Source of the DNA: Aerococcus kribbianus
GTDB lineage: Bacteria; Bacillota; Bacilli; Lactobacillales; Aerococcaceae
Length of the DNA: 64,000 nucleotides
Assembly: GCF_026805545.1 (NCBI RefSeq)
Contig: NZ_JAPRFR010000002.1
Coordinates: 1-64,000, forward strand
Direction of reading: 5' to 3'
Both the position numbers and the translations under genes were made by a program. Positions 48,645-57,161 of the stretch are shown piece after piece (the stretch's first letter is position 1; each line of letters opens with the position of its first letter). The notes under the pieces are model-generated. The model was not told where the DNA came from. It did not search any database and worked only from the letters and a program-made list of their open reading frames with translations.

Positions 48645-51047
48645 CTATTGAGGGTCGTGATTTGATTGGTCTTCTTCTGTAATCAAGACCTGACGTGGTT
48701 TGGATCCATCTTGGGGACTCACATAATTATGAGCTTCTAAATCATCAACCAGGCGGGCTGACCGATTATAGCCAATACGAAACTGTCTTTGTAACATAGA
48801 AATAGAAACGGTATCACGACTTTTCACAAAATCAAGTACTTGATCCCACAATTCATCTAAGTCTTCGCTAGCTTCAGTACTGGTTGATTCACTAGGCATC
48901 ATGGCTTCAACATAGTTGGCTTCCTGTTGGTTTTTAACAAATTCTACTACATGTTCAACCTCTTCATCCGTAATATAGGCCCCTTGAACACGGATTGGTT
49001 TGCCTTCACCCATTGGCGTAAAGAGCATGTCTCCTCGCCCTAGCAGTTTTTCGGCCCCATTTTGGTCAATAATAGTTCGGGAGTCAGTTCCACTAGAGAC
49101 AGCAAAGGCAATTCGAGAAGGGACATTGGCCTTAATAATCCCAGTAATAACATCCACTGAAGGTCTTTGTGTGGCTAGAATCATGTGAATTCCAGCCGCC
49201 CGGGCCATTTGAGCCAAACGCATAATAGCTGCTTCTACCTCTTTAGAGGCAACCATCATTAAATCAGCTAACTCGTCCACAATAACCACAATATAAGGGA
49301 GCTTAGCCTTAGCTTCACCCTCTTCTTGGGCGTTCTGAATATGCTCATTATAGCCATCAATATTTCGCTGTCCTGTCATGGCAAAGAGTTCATAACGACG
49401 TTCCATTTCTTCGACTACCTTATTAAGGGCTTGTGCTGCCTTACGTGGATTAGTCACCACTGGAGTTAATAAGTGAGGAATACCATTATAAACGTTGAGT
49501 TCAACCTTTTTGGGATCAATCATCATTAATTTGACTTCATTAGGTTTGGCTTTCATTAGAATGCTAACAATCATCCCATTAATGGCCACTGACTTCCCTG
49601 ATCCAGTTGAACCAGCAACCAATAGATGGGGCATCTTAGTGAGATCAGCTGATTGGATATTTCCTGAAATATCCCGCCCCAAGGCTACATTAAGTAACTT
49701 ATCCGTTTGCTCTTGGTTTTCAAAACTGTCCCTAAATGAGACCAGGCTCACTCTTTGATTAGGCACTTCGATCCCGATAAAGGACTTGCCAGGAATGGGC
49801 GCTTCAATACGGATATCCTTGGCAGCTAAGGCTAGAGCAATATCATCAGCTAAATTAACAATTTTGCTCACCTTAACCCCAATAGCCGGTTGGATTTCAT
49901 ATTTGGTTACAGCTGGACCTAAGTTAGCCTTGGTCACTTTAGCATCCACATTGAAACTAGCAAAAGTAGCTTCTAACTTGCGCACATTTTCCTTAATGAC
50001 TTCATATTCGCTACTTTGGTCAACCTGGCGAATCGGGCGCAATAATGTAGAAGAAGGCAATTGATAGTCAGGATTTTCGTGCTCACCATCCATTGTAATA
50101 GCCCCTAATTCTTCTTCACTTAAGACTTCATCGTCTTCTTCAGCATTCCCTTGGTCAGGATTTACTTGACTTTCAGGGCGATCAACAATATGGTTACCCT
50201 TCTTGGATGATACGCTAGGATGATTATCCTCGACTAAATCACTTTGATTACTAGTAATAGGTTTAGGGCCAACAATTTCTACTTCAGAATGGTCATTACT
50301 AGTAGGTGTTGGTGCTTCTGTCTCAACGACATTTTGTCTATCTTCTTGAGTTGGTAAGCTAGCTTTGTCTTTATTATTTTTCCCCGCAGCTTTATCAGCT
50401 CGAGCTTCTTTTCGTTTAGTGTGCCACTGAGTGATCTGACTTTTACTTGCTTGATAAAAATCTGCCCACCAGTCGGCCAGGCTTAGTCCAATCAGTTGAA
50501 AAGCCTGCAAAAGGTCACTAGCAGAAATACCAAACAAGAAGCATAAGATAGCGATTAAAGCCATGCCGATGATAATATAAGTCCCTAATTGGCTTAAGGC
50601 AAAATAACTTAAACTATAGAGAAGGGCTCCTACTAGCCCTCCCCCTAGCGTAATATTAGTACTTTCCGGCATAAAATTAGCCACACCTCGTTGCCAGGTG
50701 CTCGTAATTATGGAATCATCGCTTGCTGCTACATTTTGGTAAGTCCAAGCATGGAATAATAGGGCCAGTACCGGTAGCAAAAGTAAGACCGTAAGATGGA
50801 GACGATTCCTGATTTTTGGCAAATGACCCGAAAATAAATAGGTCAATGCCCCGTAAGCTAAAACAATTAGGACTGCAATATAAAGGTCTCCAATAAAAAG
50901 CTGGATTAAGTGATTAATTAAACGTCCAAAAAAGCCTAAATGGGCAATTCCAATAATACTAATAAATAAGATAATAATTGCTGTGACTTGCCATTGGACA
51001 TTTTGTTTTTGTTTTTTATTCGTGCGTTTTTTTCTCGTTTTGGCCAC
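48645..51047 (-). CDS. ftsK: DNA translocase FtsK/SpoIIIE
   Basis: An 800-aa septal DNA pump for chromosome segregation. Basic N-terminus, four membrane segments (about 15-175), a charged Asn/Asp/Glu/Pro linker (about 210-340), the motor with Walker A AGSTGSGKSVAING (about 455-468), Walker B IVVIVDELADLMM, and a C-terminal gamma winged helix (SISMLQRQFRIGYNRSARLVDDLE). GTG 51047 preceded by GGGAGG is preferred to an upstream in-frame ATG, which lies inside the DUF1033 gene. It overlaps that gene by 32 nt. Confidence 0.94.
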   Translation of the reverse strand: MAKTRKKRTNKKQKQNVQWQVTAIIILFISIIGIAHLGFFGRLINHLIQLFIGDLYIAVLIVLAYGALTYLFSGHLPKIRNRLHLTVLLLLPVLALLFHAWTYQNVAASDDSIITSTWQRGVANFMPESTNITLGGGLVGALLYSLSYFALSQLGTYIIIGMALIAILCFLFGISASDLLQAFQLIGLSLADWWADFYQASKSQITQWHTKRKEARADKAAGKNNKDKASLPTQEDRQNVVETEAPTPTSNDHSEVEIVGPKPITSNQSDLVEDNHPSVSSKKGNHIVDRPESQVNPDQGNAEEDDEVLSEEELGAITMDGEHENPDYQLPSSTLLRPIRQVDQSSEYEVIKENVRKLEATFASFNVDAKVTKANLGPAVTKYEIQPAIGVKVSKIVNLADDIALALAAKDIRIEAPIPGKSFIGIEVPNQRVSLVSFRDSFENQEQTDKLLNVALGRDISGNIQSADLTKMPHLLVAGSTGSGKSVAINGMIVSILMKAKPNEVKLMMIDPKKVELNVYNGIPHLLTPVVTNPRKAAQALNKVVEEMERRYELFAMTGQRNIDGYNEHIQNAQEEGEAKAKLPYIVVIVDELADLMMVASKEVEAAIMRLAQMARAAGIHMILATQRPSVDVITGIIKANVPSRIAFAVSSGTDSRTIIDQNGAEKLLGRGDMLFTPMGEGKPIRVQGAYITDEEVEHVVEFVKNQQEANYVEAMMPSESTSTEASEDLDELWDQVLDFVKSRDTVSISMLQRQFRIGYNRSARLVDDLEAHNYVSPQDGSKPRQVLITEEDQSNHDPQ

Positions 51048-51366
51048 AAATGTCCTCCCTTTCATCTTTGTTTTCGTTAACTTGGTGACTTGCTTGGTCA
51101 ATCATTACCCCTATATAAACCTGTTCATCATCCCCACAGGCGGCACAATAGGCATAGTCTCCAGGGGTCCAAGCAGCCCACATGTGAGGTGATTTTTCTT
51201 TCTTGTATGCAAATTTGTCGGTGTATTTGGCTTTTTCTTTTTGGTAGGCTGACTCTGCTGCCGGTAAATCAGTCCATGAAGAGCGATGCAAGACTTCTAT
51301 GCTATCTTGTTCCCAATCCAACCACCAAGGTTCTGAGAAAGCTTTTATCGTTAAGACGTGAAACAT
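51016..51366 (-). CDS. DUF1033 family protein
   Basis: A 116-aa soluble protein resembling the Lactobacillales DUF1033 family. An EPWWLDWEQD motif is near residues 12-21 and a CAACGDDEQVY segment near 82-92; the rest is polar. ATG 51366 follows GGAGG. It begins after an extended -10 promoter and its end overlaps ftsK by 32 nt. Function unknown; the overlap suggests coordinated expression with ftsK. Confidence 0.7.
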   Translation of the reverse strand: MFHVLTIKAFSEPWWLDWEQDSIEVLHRSSWTDLPAAESAYQKEKAKYTDKFAYKKEKSPHMWAAWTPGDYAYCAACGDDEQVYIGVMIDQASHQVNENKDEREDICGQNEKKTHE

Positions 51367-51391
51367 ATCAGTTGCCTCCAATCAGTAGCTA

Positions 51392-51400
51392 ATTATAGCA
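51392..51400 (-). promoter_or_regulatory. promoter of DUF1033-ftsK-pgsA
   Basis: Minus strand extended -10 TGCTATAAT (TATAAT at 51392-51397). The -35 is not recognisable. Confidence 0.6.
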
Positions 51401-51490
51401 AATAATGCGTTATTTTTCATTCATTGAGGTATAACGGAAATTTAATTGAAAATACAACTTAAGTTGCTTTTGTTTTGCCTATGGAAAAGT

Positions 51491-51496
51491 TATAAT
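51491..51496 (+). promoter_or_regulatory. acyP promoter (-10)
   Basis: Consensus TATAAT 20 bp before the acyP ATG. Only a weak T-rich -35 (TTTTGT) at suitable distance. Confidence 0.5.
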
Positions 51497-51515
51497 CTAT
51501 CAAAGAGGTGATAAT

Positions 51516-51794
51516 ATGAAGACTTATAAATTACTAGCTCGTGGCCGGGTACAAGGTGTCGGCTTTCGTTATACTTGTACGTCCTTAGCAAAGAAAGTCA
51601 ATGTCTTTGGTTCGGTTAAAAATCTTGCTAATGGTGATGTGGAAATTATCCTCCAAGGTGAGGGTAATAATCGTGAAGAATTCATCACGCAAATCAAAAA
51701 CAACCAAGTTAATTCTGCAGCTCAAGTTGAATCCTTAGAAGTCATTGATACATATGATGCTCAAGAAATGAATGACTTTCAGATACGATATTGA
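51516..51794 (+). CDS. acylphosphatase
   Basis: A 92-aa enzyme hydrolysing acyl phosphates. The signature GRVQGVGFRY has catalytic Arg 18, and the second signature GSVKNLANGDVEI has catalytic Asn 36. AGAGGTG precedes the ATG. It lies 75 bp before yidC in the same orientation, a frequent pairing in Lactobacillales. Physiological substrate uncertain. Confidence 0.95.
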   Translation: MKTYKLLARGRVQGVGFRYTCTSLAKKVNVFGSVKNLANGDVEIILQGEGNNREEFITQIKNNQVNSAAQVESLEVIDTYDAQEMNDFQIRY

Positions 51795-51869
51795 AATTGT
51801 TAAGGCTTTTAGATAAAATAGGAACGTTATTAACTTTTATCAAAAAACACTATATAAGGAAGTGACTGT

Positions 51870-52808
51870 GTGCAAAACAAGAAAAAACAACTGCCTTGGC
51901 GGTTACTCACGTTGACGGCAATAACGAGTCTGGTTTTATCCGGCTGTGCCAATCCAAATAATCCAGACGGTATTGTTTATCGGACCATTGGTGGTCCCAT
52001 TGAAGCCTTAATTGAATGGTTGGCTTCAACTTTCAATGGGAATTATGGGATTGCGATTATCCTAATCACGCTTTTAATTCGCTTGATTTTACTTCCCTTG
52101 ACTCTTAACCAGTTAGAGTCATCCACCAAACAATCCATTAAAATGCAACAATACCAACCTTATCTCAAAGAAATTCAAGAGCGGCAAAAAAATGCGCAGA
52201 CCCAAGAAGAAAAAATGGAAGCTGCCATGGCTCAACAGGAATTTATGAAGGAAAACAACATTAACATGCTAGGCGGCATGGGTTGTCTACCCCTCCTATT
52301 ACAATTACCTATTATTACTAGTTTGTATACTGCCATTCGAGTAAGTGAGTCCATTAACTCTGCTAGTTTCTTAGGTATTCCGCTTGGTGAGCCAAGTACA
52401 CTTCTAGGAATCATTACCATCTTACTTTACTTTGTTCAATCCTGGATTTCTGTACAAGGCATGCCTGAAGAACAACGCAAACAGATGTCCATGTCGATGT
52501 ATATGATGCCAATCATGATGGCAATGATCGTCTTTACCTCTCCAGCTGGTCTAACCCTATATTTCTTAGTCGGAGCTTTCTGGGCAATTGGTCAATCACT
52601 CTACACTACCTTTATTTACAAGCCAAAAATCAAAGCCCAAGTAGAAGCGGAACTCGAAAGCAACCCGATAAAGGTTAAAACTAAACAAGCTCAAGCTAAA
52701 GATGTTACCAACTCCGTCAAAAAAGAAAACACCAACAACAAGGAAAAACAAAAACAAATCAATCATAAAAATCGTAACCAAGGCAAACAACAAAATAACA
52801 AAAAATAA
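51870..52808 (+). CDS. yidC: membrane protein insertase YidC (lipoprotein form)
   Basis: A 312-aa Oxa1/YidC/Alb3 insertase. The N-terminal signal ends in lipobox LSGC with lipidated Cys 26. The insertase domain (about 50-255) begins NGNYGIAIILITLLIRLILLPLTLNQL, with the hydrophilic-groove Arg in LIRLIL, and has GGMGCLPLLLQLPIITSLYTAI and five membrane segments. The basic C-terminal tail (about 258-312, Lys/Asn/Gln) binds ribosomes in related proteins. Start is GTG with AAGGA upstream. A small 8-bp hairpin follows just after the stop, before the main terminator. Confidence 0.95.
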   Translation: MQNKKKQLPWRLLTLTAITSLVLSGCANPNNPDGIVYRTIGGPIEALIEWLASTFNGNYGIAIILITLLIRLILLPLTLNQLESSTKQSIKMQQYQPYLKEIQERQKNAQTQEEKMEAAMAQQEFMKENNINMLGGMGCLPLLLQLPIITSLYTAIRVSESINSASFLGIPLGEPSTLLGIITILLYFVQSWISVQGMPEEQRKQMSMSMYMMPIMMAMIVFTSPAGLTLYFLVGAFWAIGQSLYTTFIYKPKIKAQVEAELESNPIKVKTKQAQAKDVTNSVKKENTNNKEKQKQINHKNRNQGKQQNNKK

Positions 52809-52857
52809 ATTCGGAGTGTGGGCCAACCGCACTCAGTAACCTAATAGATTACGACAA

Positions 52858-52905
52858 AAAAGAGCCAAGCCACTTCATTTAAAAATGAAATGGCTTGGCT
52901 CTTTT
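52858..52905. terminator. bidirectional terminator between yidC and the ABC genes
   Basis: Long stem AAAAGAGCCAAGCCA(c)TTCATTT / AAATGAA(a)TGGCTTGGCTCTTTT with an AA-rich loop. T runs on both ends allow use in both directions by the converging yidC (+) and ABC operon (-). Confidence 0.93.
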
Positions 52906-52924
52906 AATTTTTGACTTCATTTAA

Positions 52925-54706
52925 TTAAGCAAATTGAGCATTGTAAAGATTAGCATAGAAACCATCCATAGCCATTAATTCATCATGGTTACCAATTTCT
53001 ACGACATCCCCTTTATTCATCACCACAATTTTATTAGCATCACGGATGGTAGACAAACGGTGGGCAACGACAAAGGCTGTTCGTCCTTCTAAGAGTCGTT
53101 GCATGGCTTTTTGAATCATAACCTCCGTCCGAGTGTCCACACTAGAAGTGGCTTCATCCAAAATAATAATTTCTGGATTACGTAGAAATGCCCGTGCGAT
53201 AGTGAGTAATTGTCTTTGTCCTTGTGACAAGTTACCCCCATCTTCACTTAAAATAGTGTCATAGCCGTCTGGTAGAGTCGCTACAAAGTGATCCACATTA
53301 GCTGCTTTAGCAGCTGCTAAAGTTTCCTCTTCGCTTGCATTTGGCGACCCATAACGGATATTGTCCCAAATGCTGCCATTAAACAACCACGCATCTTGCA
53401 GTACCATTGAAAAACGTTCACGTAGATCATCGCGACTGATATTACGCACATCCACTCCATCTAGACGAATCGCACCAGAGTCAACATCATAAAAACGTTC
53501 CAACAAGTTAATCAAGGTCGTTTTTCCTGCACCTGTTGGCCCTACAATAGCAATAGTTTCTCCTTCAGCAACATTCAAGGAAAAATCCGTCATAATAGGT
53601 TGGTTTTTCTCGTAGCCAAAGGCAATATGGTCGAAGCTAACCTTATAGTCATTATCTACTTGATCAGGTAAGCCTTCAGGATTGGCCATCTCTTCTTCAT
53701 CCAAGACTTCAAATACTCGTTCCATGGCAGCAATAGTCATTTGAATAGAATTAGTTAATTGGGCTAACATTCTAAATGGGTTAGAGAATTGATTAACGTA
53801 TTGCAAGAAAGCTTGCACTGTCCCAATTGAAGTTGAACCAGAAATAATCATCAACCCACCAAAGAAAGCAACACCAATATAGGCCATATCTTTAACGGCT
53901 CCTACCATTGGATTCATTAGACCCGCATAGAATTCTGCCTTCCAAGATGCTTCATTCAAATCATTAGATTTCTCAGCAAAAACTTGCGCTTCATAATCTT
54001 GTTGGTTATAGACCTTCACAATTTCTTGTCCTGTGTAAATCTCATCAATATAGTCGTTAACCACACCCAAACGAGATTGCCGTATACCAAATTGCTTTTG
54101 CGCACGAGGAACGATAATTCGCATCACAATTAAGATTGCCGGAGCCATTAGTAAAACAATAATTGCTAATGGTCCTGACATAGAAAACATAGTAAAAAAT
54201 ATGGCAATAATTTGTACTAAGGATGTTGTCACTTGGGTAATAGTTTGCCCCAAAGCATTAGAGACTTGGTCCATATCATTAATCGCCCGAGACAGGATTT
54301 CCCCTTGACCATGGTGGTCAAAATAAGCAATTGGCAAACGTCCCATCTTAGCTTTTAAATCACGACGTAATTCATAGACTGTGTTTTGGGCAATTCTAGC
54401 AGTTAGGAATTGCTGTAAATAACGGAAGAGACTAGCAAAACCATAAATTCCTGCCAAAACTGCTACAGTCCGTTTGACTGCATCAAAATCAATAGGAAAT
54501 TGGCCGTCAGTCTGCCCTTGTGACACCCCATCAAAAATAATATTAGTAATATCTCCCATTACTCGTGGCAATTGGGCATGGAGAACAGCAGATAGCGAGG
54601 CCATCACTAAAACTAGGAGGACCAACCAGGATTTAGATGACATATAACGAATCATACGTTTCAAAGTCCCAAAAAAGTTATTGGCTTTAGTGTGTCTATT
54701 TGCCAT
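52925..54706 (-). CDS. heterodimeric ABC exporter subunit, EfrB-like (canonical site)
   Basis: A 593-aa half-transporter: six membrane segments (about 25-330) then an ATPase domain with Walker A IVGPTGAGKTTL (about 375-386), signature LSQGQ (in NLSQGQRQLLTIARA), Walker B with catalytic Glu in IIILDEATSSVD, and H-loop VVAHRLSTI. The longer N-terminus fits the second subunit of EfrAB/BmrCD/LmrCD-type exporters. It overlaps the partner by one base (TAATG). Probably exports drugs or lipids from the cytoplasmic membrane; substrate not known. Confidence 0.9.
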   Translation of the reverse strand: MANRHTKANNFFGTLKRMIRYMSSKSWLVLLVLVMASLSAVLHAQLPRVMGDITNIIFDGVSQGQTDGQFPIDFDAVKRTVAVLAGIYGFASLFRYLQQFLTARIAQNTVYELRRDLKAKMGRLPIAYFDHHGQGEILSRAINDMDQVSNALGQTITQVTTSLVQIIAIFFTMFSMSGPLAIIVLLMAPAILIVMRIIVPRAQKQFGIRQSRLGVVNDYIDEIYTGQEIVKVYNQQDYEAQVFAEKSNDLNEASWKAEFYAGLMNPMVGAVKDMAYIGVAFFGGLMIISGSTSIGTVQAFLQYVNQFSNPFRMLAQLTNSIQMTIAAMERVFEVLDEEEMANPEGLPDQVDNDYKVSFDHIAFGYEKNQPIMTDFSLNVAEGETIAIVGPTGAGKTTLINLLERFYDVDSGAIRLDGVDVRNISRDDLRERFSMVLQDAWLFNGSIWDNIRYGSPNASEEETLAAAKAANVDHFVATLPDGYDTILSEDGGNLSQGQRQLLTIARAFLRNPEIIILDEATSSVDTRTEVMIQKAMQRLLEGRTAFVVAHRLSTIRDANKIVVMNKGDVVEIGNHDELMAMDGFYANLYNAQFA

Positions 54707-56421
54707 TAAATATCCTCCCCTCTCATTTGTGAATCAATAATATCTTGATAAATTTGGTTATTGGCTTTTAATTCTTCATGACTACCTAAACCAACAATTT
54801 TACCTTCTTCTAAAACTAGTATTTGGTCAGCATCTACAACTGTATTAACACGTTGAGCAATAATAAATGTGATCGCTGTTTGCGTCTCTGGTTTTAAGGC
54901 TGCTCGTAGTTTAGCATCTGTTTGGAAGTCTAAGGCAGAGAACGAATCATCGAAGATATAAATATCTGGCTGACTGACAATAGCTCGAGCAATACTCAAG
55001 CGTTGCTTTTGCCCACCAGAGAAATTGTTCCCACCTTGTTCCACACGGGCATCTAATCCATCTGCTAATTCATTAACGAAATCAGCTTGAGCAACTTCTA
55101 AGGCATGCCAAATTTCTTCATCACTAGCTTGCGGATTTCCGTAGCGCATATTTGAGCGAATTGTTCCAGAGAATAAAATACCTTTTTGTGGGGCATAGCC
55201 AATAAGCGCTCGCAAGTCGGCTTGTTTAGCCTCACGTACATCCACGCCATTAATTTCAACACTACCTTTGCTAGCATCATAGAGCCGGGTAACCAGGTTA
55301 GCGATCGTCGATTTACCAGCACCTGTTCCCCCAATGATCGCTACGGTTTGACCAGGTTGAGCAGAAAAAGAAATATCTTCTACTGCATAACGATCAGCCC
55401 CTTCAAAGCCAAAACAAACATCATTGAACTGTACACTCAAAGCTTTATCTTTTAAACTTTGCGCTTGGTCAGGATCACTGATTGAAACTTCTTGGGCTAA
55501 AACTGCATTAACCCGCTCTGCTGATACTTCCGCTCGTGGCAAGAAGAACATCAACATTGAAACCTGCATAATACTCATTAAGACTTGAACAGCATATTGA
55601 ACAAAGGCAATTAAATTTCCTGTTTCCATTTGACCCACACTAATTAATTGTGCCCCATTCATAAAAATCAAAACATTAGATACCCCAATTGTCATAAACA
55701 TAATCGGTAGAATAAGGGCTAATAAGGTAAAGGCACGAATGGCTGTTTGCCGGAAATCATTATTTACCTCATCAAAACGATTTTCTTCATATTCAGTGGT
55801 ATTAAAGGCCCGAATAACTCGAGTCCCACTCAGACCTTCACGGAAAACTTTATTCAAACGGTCTGTTTTCTTTTGAATAGACCGGAACAAAGGATTGGCA
55901 AATTTAAATAAGATAACAATTCCTAAAACAATTAAAGGTAGGGTAATCGCAAAAACCCAAGCTAATTGAGGTTCGCGTTGATAAGCAAAGAAAGCTGATA
56001 CCAACATAATAATTGGTGACAAAATAATTAAACGCAAGGTTAACATGGTCACCAATTGAATTTGCATAATATCATTTGTCGTTCGAGTCATTAAAGTAGA
56101 TGTCCCAAACTTAGAAATATCCTTCTTAGAAAAGGCCATCACTTTAGCAAAAATTTCTTTGCGCAAACGATTCCCTAGACCTTGCGATTCTTTGGCAGAC
56201 ATCCGGGTACTGGTTATTGCTAATACAATCGTTAGCAGATTAGCCAAAAGCATGATGCCTCCAATGCGATATACAGTTCCCGTATCACCTTGGATGGAGC
56301 TAGAATTCAGCACATCTGCTGCCATAGATGGCAAAATTAAAAATAGCGCGGCTTCCATAAAAACTAGTAAACAGATAATCGCTACTTTGGTCTTATTTAG
56401 TTTTCTCCATATTTTGAACAC
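54706..56421 (-). CDS. heterodimeric ABC exporter subunit, EfrA-like (degenerate site)
   Basis: A 571-aa half-transporter with six membrane segments and an ATPase domain: Walker A IIGGTGAGKSTI (about 360-371), signature FSGGQKQRLSIARA. Walker B reads IYIFDDSFSAL, with Asp where the catalytic Glu should be, and the H-loop His is Gln (IIAQRVNTV). Such a non-catalytic site is the hallmark of the first subunit of heterodimeric exporters (BmrC, EfrA, LmrC, TM287 types). Start is GTG with AAAGGAG eight bases upstream. An attenuator-like leader lies at 56436-56626. Confidence 0.9.
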   Translation of the reverse strand: MFKIWRKLNKTKVAIICLLVFMEAALFLILPSMAADVLNSSSIQGDTGTVYRIGGIMLLANLLTIVLAITSTRMSAKESQGLGNRLRKEIFAKVMAFSKKDISKFGTSTLMTRTTNDIMQIQLVTMLTLRLIILSPIIMLVSAFFAYQREPQLAWVFAITLPLIVLGIVILFKFANPLFRSIQKKTDRLNKVFREGLSGTRVIRAFNTTEYEENRFDEVNNDFRQTAIRAFTLLALILPIMFMTIGVSNVLIFMNGAQLISVGQMETGNLIAFVQYAVQVLMSIMQVSMLMFFLPRAEVSAERVNAVLAQEVSISDPDQAQSLKDKALSVQFNDVCFGFEGADRYAVEDISFSAQPGQTVAIIGGTGAGKSTIANLVTRLYDASKGSVEINGVDVREAKQADLRALIGYAPQKGILFSGTIRSNMRYGNPQASDEEIWHALEVAQADFVNELADGLDARVEQGGNNFSGGQKQRLSIARAIVSQPDIYIFDDSFSALDFQTDAKLRAALKPETQTAITFIIAQRVNTVVDADQILVLEEGKIVGLGSHEELKANNQIYQDIIDSQMRGEDI

Positions 56422-56435
56422 GTATTACGCTCCTT

Positions 56436-56528
56436 TCATATAATTCCGTATAACAATTTGGTTCGATTGAGGCCACTTGTTTGCTTATAATGAATTGAAA
56501 AGTAAAAAAATAGGCATAGAATGCCCAT
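56436..56528 (-). CDS. putative leader peptide of the ABC exporter operon
   Basis: A 30-codon frame beginning ATG GGC ATT, encoding MGILCLFFYFSIHYKQ followed by 14 residues, with a TGA that overlaps the SD region of the exporter gene (14 bases before its GTG). The N-terminus resembles the erythromycin-resistance leader ErmCL (MGIFSIFVISTVHY) in pattern. No SD precedes the ATG; the frame also opens 15 codons earlier at TTG 56573 behind a weak AGG. Its first codons form the 5' arm of the terminator at 56504-56528. Coding status unproven. Confidence 0.4.
   Translation of the reverse strand: MGILCLFFYFSIHYKQTSGLNRTKLLYGII
56504..56528 (-). terminator. intrinsic terminator inside the ABC operon leader (attenuator candidate)
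   Basis: Minus strand ATGGGCAT-TCT-ATGCCTAT followed by a run of six or seven Ts. It lies between the likely promoter (56598-56626) and the exporter start, so transcription must pass it. Confidence 0.8.
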
Positions 56529-56597
56529 ATTACAACTTATGTTATTAAATTCTGACAAATATAATTGCTTCAAGTACCTATAATCAACACAACCACT

Positions 56598-56626
56598 ATC
56601 CTACCGCTTATTGTTAAGATAGTCAA
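56598..56626 (-). promoter_or_regulatory. promoter of the ABC exporter operon
   Basis: Minus strand: -35 TTGACT (56621-56626), 17-bp spacer, -10 TAGGAT (56598-56603). It gives a leader of about 170 nt containing the terminator at 56504-56528. Confidence 0.6.
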
Positions 56627-56681
56627 TCATTCTGATTAGTTTTAGCTAGTAGATAGGGACATGAACTTCATAAAAGATTAA

Positions 56682-56703
56682 GGCTGGTATATCATTTCCA
56701 GCC
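56682..56703 (-). terminator. terminator of the covRS-like transcript, GGCTGG family (T5)
   Basis: Stem GGCTGG / CCAGCC with a 10-nt loop, followed on the minus strand by TTAATCTTTTATG. Weakest member of the shared hairpin family. Confidence 0.65.
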
Positions 56704-56750
56704 CCGTTGTTTTATATGACAATCTACGATTCAACCCAAGAACTTTTCAT

Positions 56751-57153
56751 CTCATCCTCACAGTCGAGTTCTGAAATGCAGCTCCTTCGACTTTTTCTTA
56801 AAGACGTTTGGATAAGTTTTTCTTACCCGTCACACTTTAGTTCAACAGCTCCGAGCTCCCGCATTTCATCTCATCCTCTATAGTCGGGCTCCAAAAGTCA
56901 GAACAGACTGCCTTTCCCAAAATCTCTTAGATGGCTTTTTGACATCTTTCGCGTCTTGGTCCAAGGCTTCTGTTCTTAGCGACTTTTGTCACACCCTGTT
57001 TAGTCGAGCTCGCAATCGCAGGGTCGGCGTCCATTTCTGAATGAGCCATTAAAATGGCTGCCACCATTTTTTTGTCTCCTTCCGATATGGTCCGTCCCTG
57101 GTCACGATTGACTCACATCCTTTTAGTCGGGCTCTGAAATGCAGGAGTGGCAT
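56751..57153 (-). repeat. dispersed 3'-UTR repeat cluster, copy R3 (three modules after the histidine kinase)
   Basis: Three head modules on the plus strand, each starting near CATCC and AGTCGAG/AGTCGGG: 56751-56810, 56867-57010 and 57115-57153. The middle one shares 38 identical nt with R1 (56887-56924 versus 628-665) and has the tail TTGGTCCAAGGCTTCTGTTC. The first matches the pgi-terminal part of R1. Positions 57038-57075 contain small hairpins (AGCCATT / AATGGCT; AAAATGG / CCATTTT then TTT). No gene is seen between 56529 and 57161; this segment is repeats and the terminator at 56682. Confidence 0.8.
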
Positions 57154-57161
57154 CCTTCACA

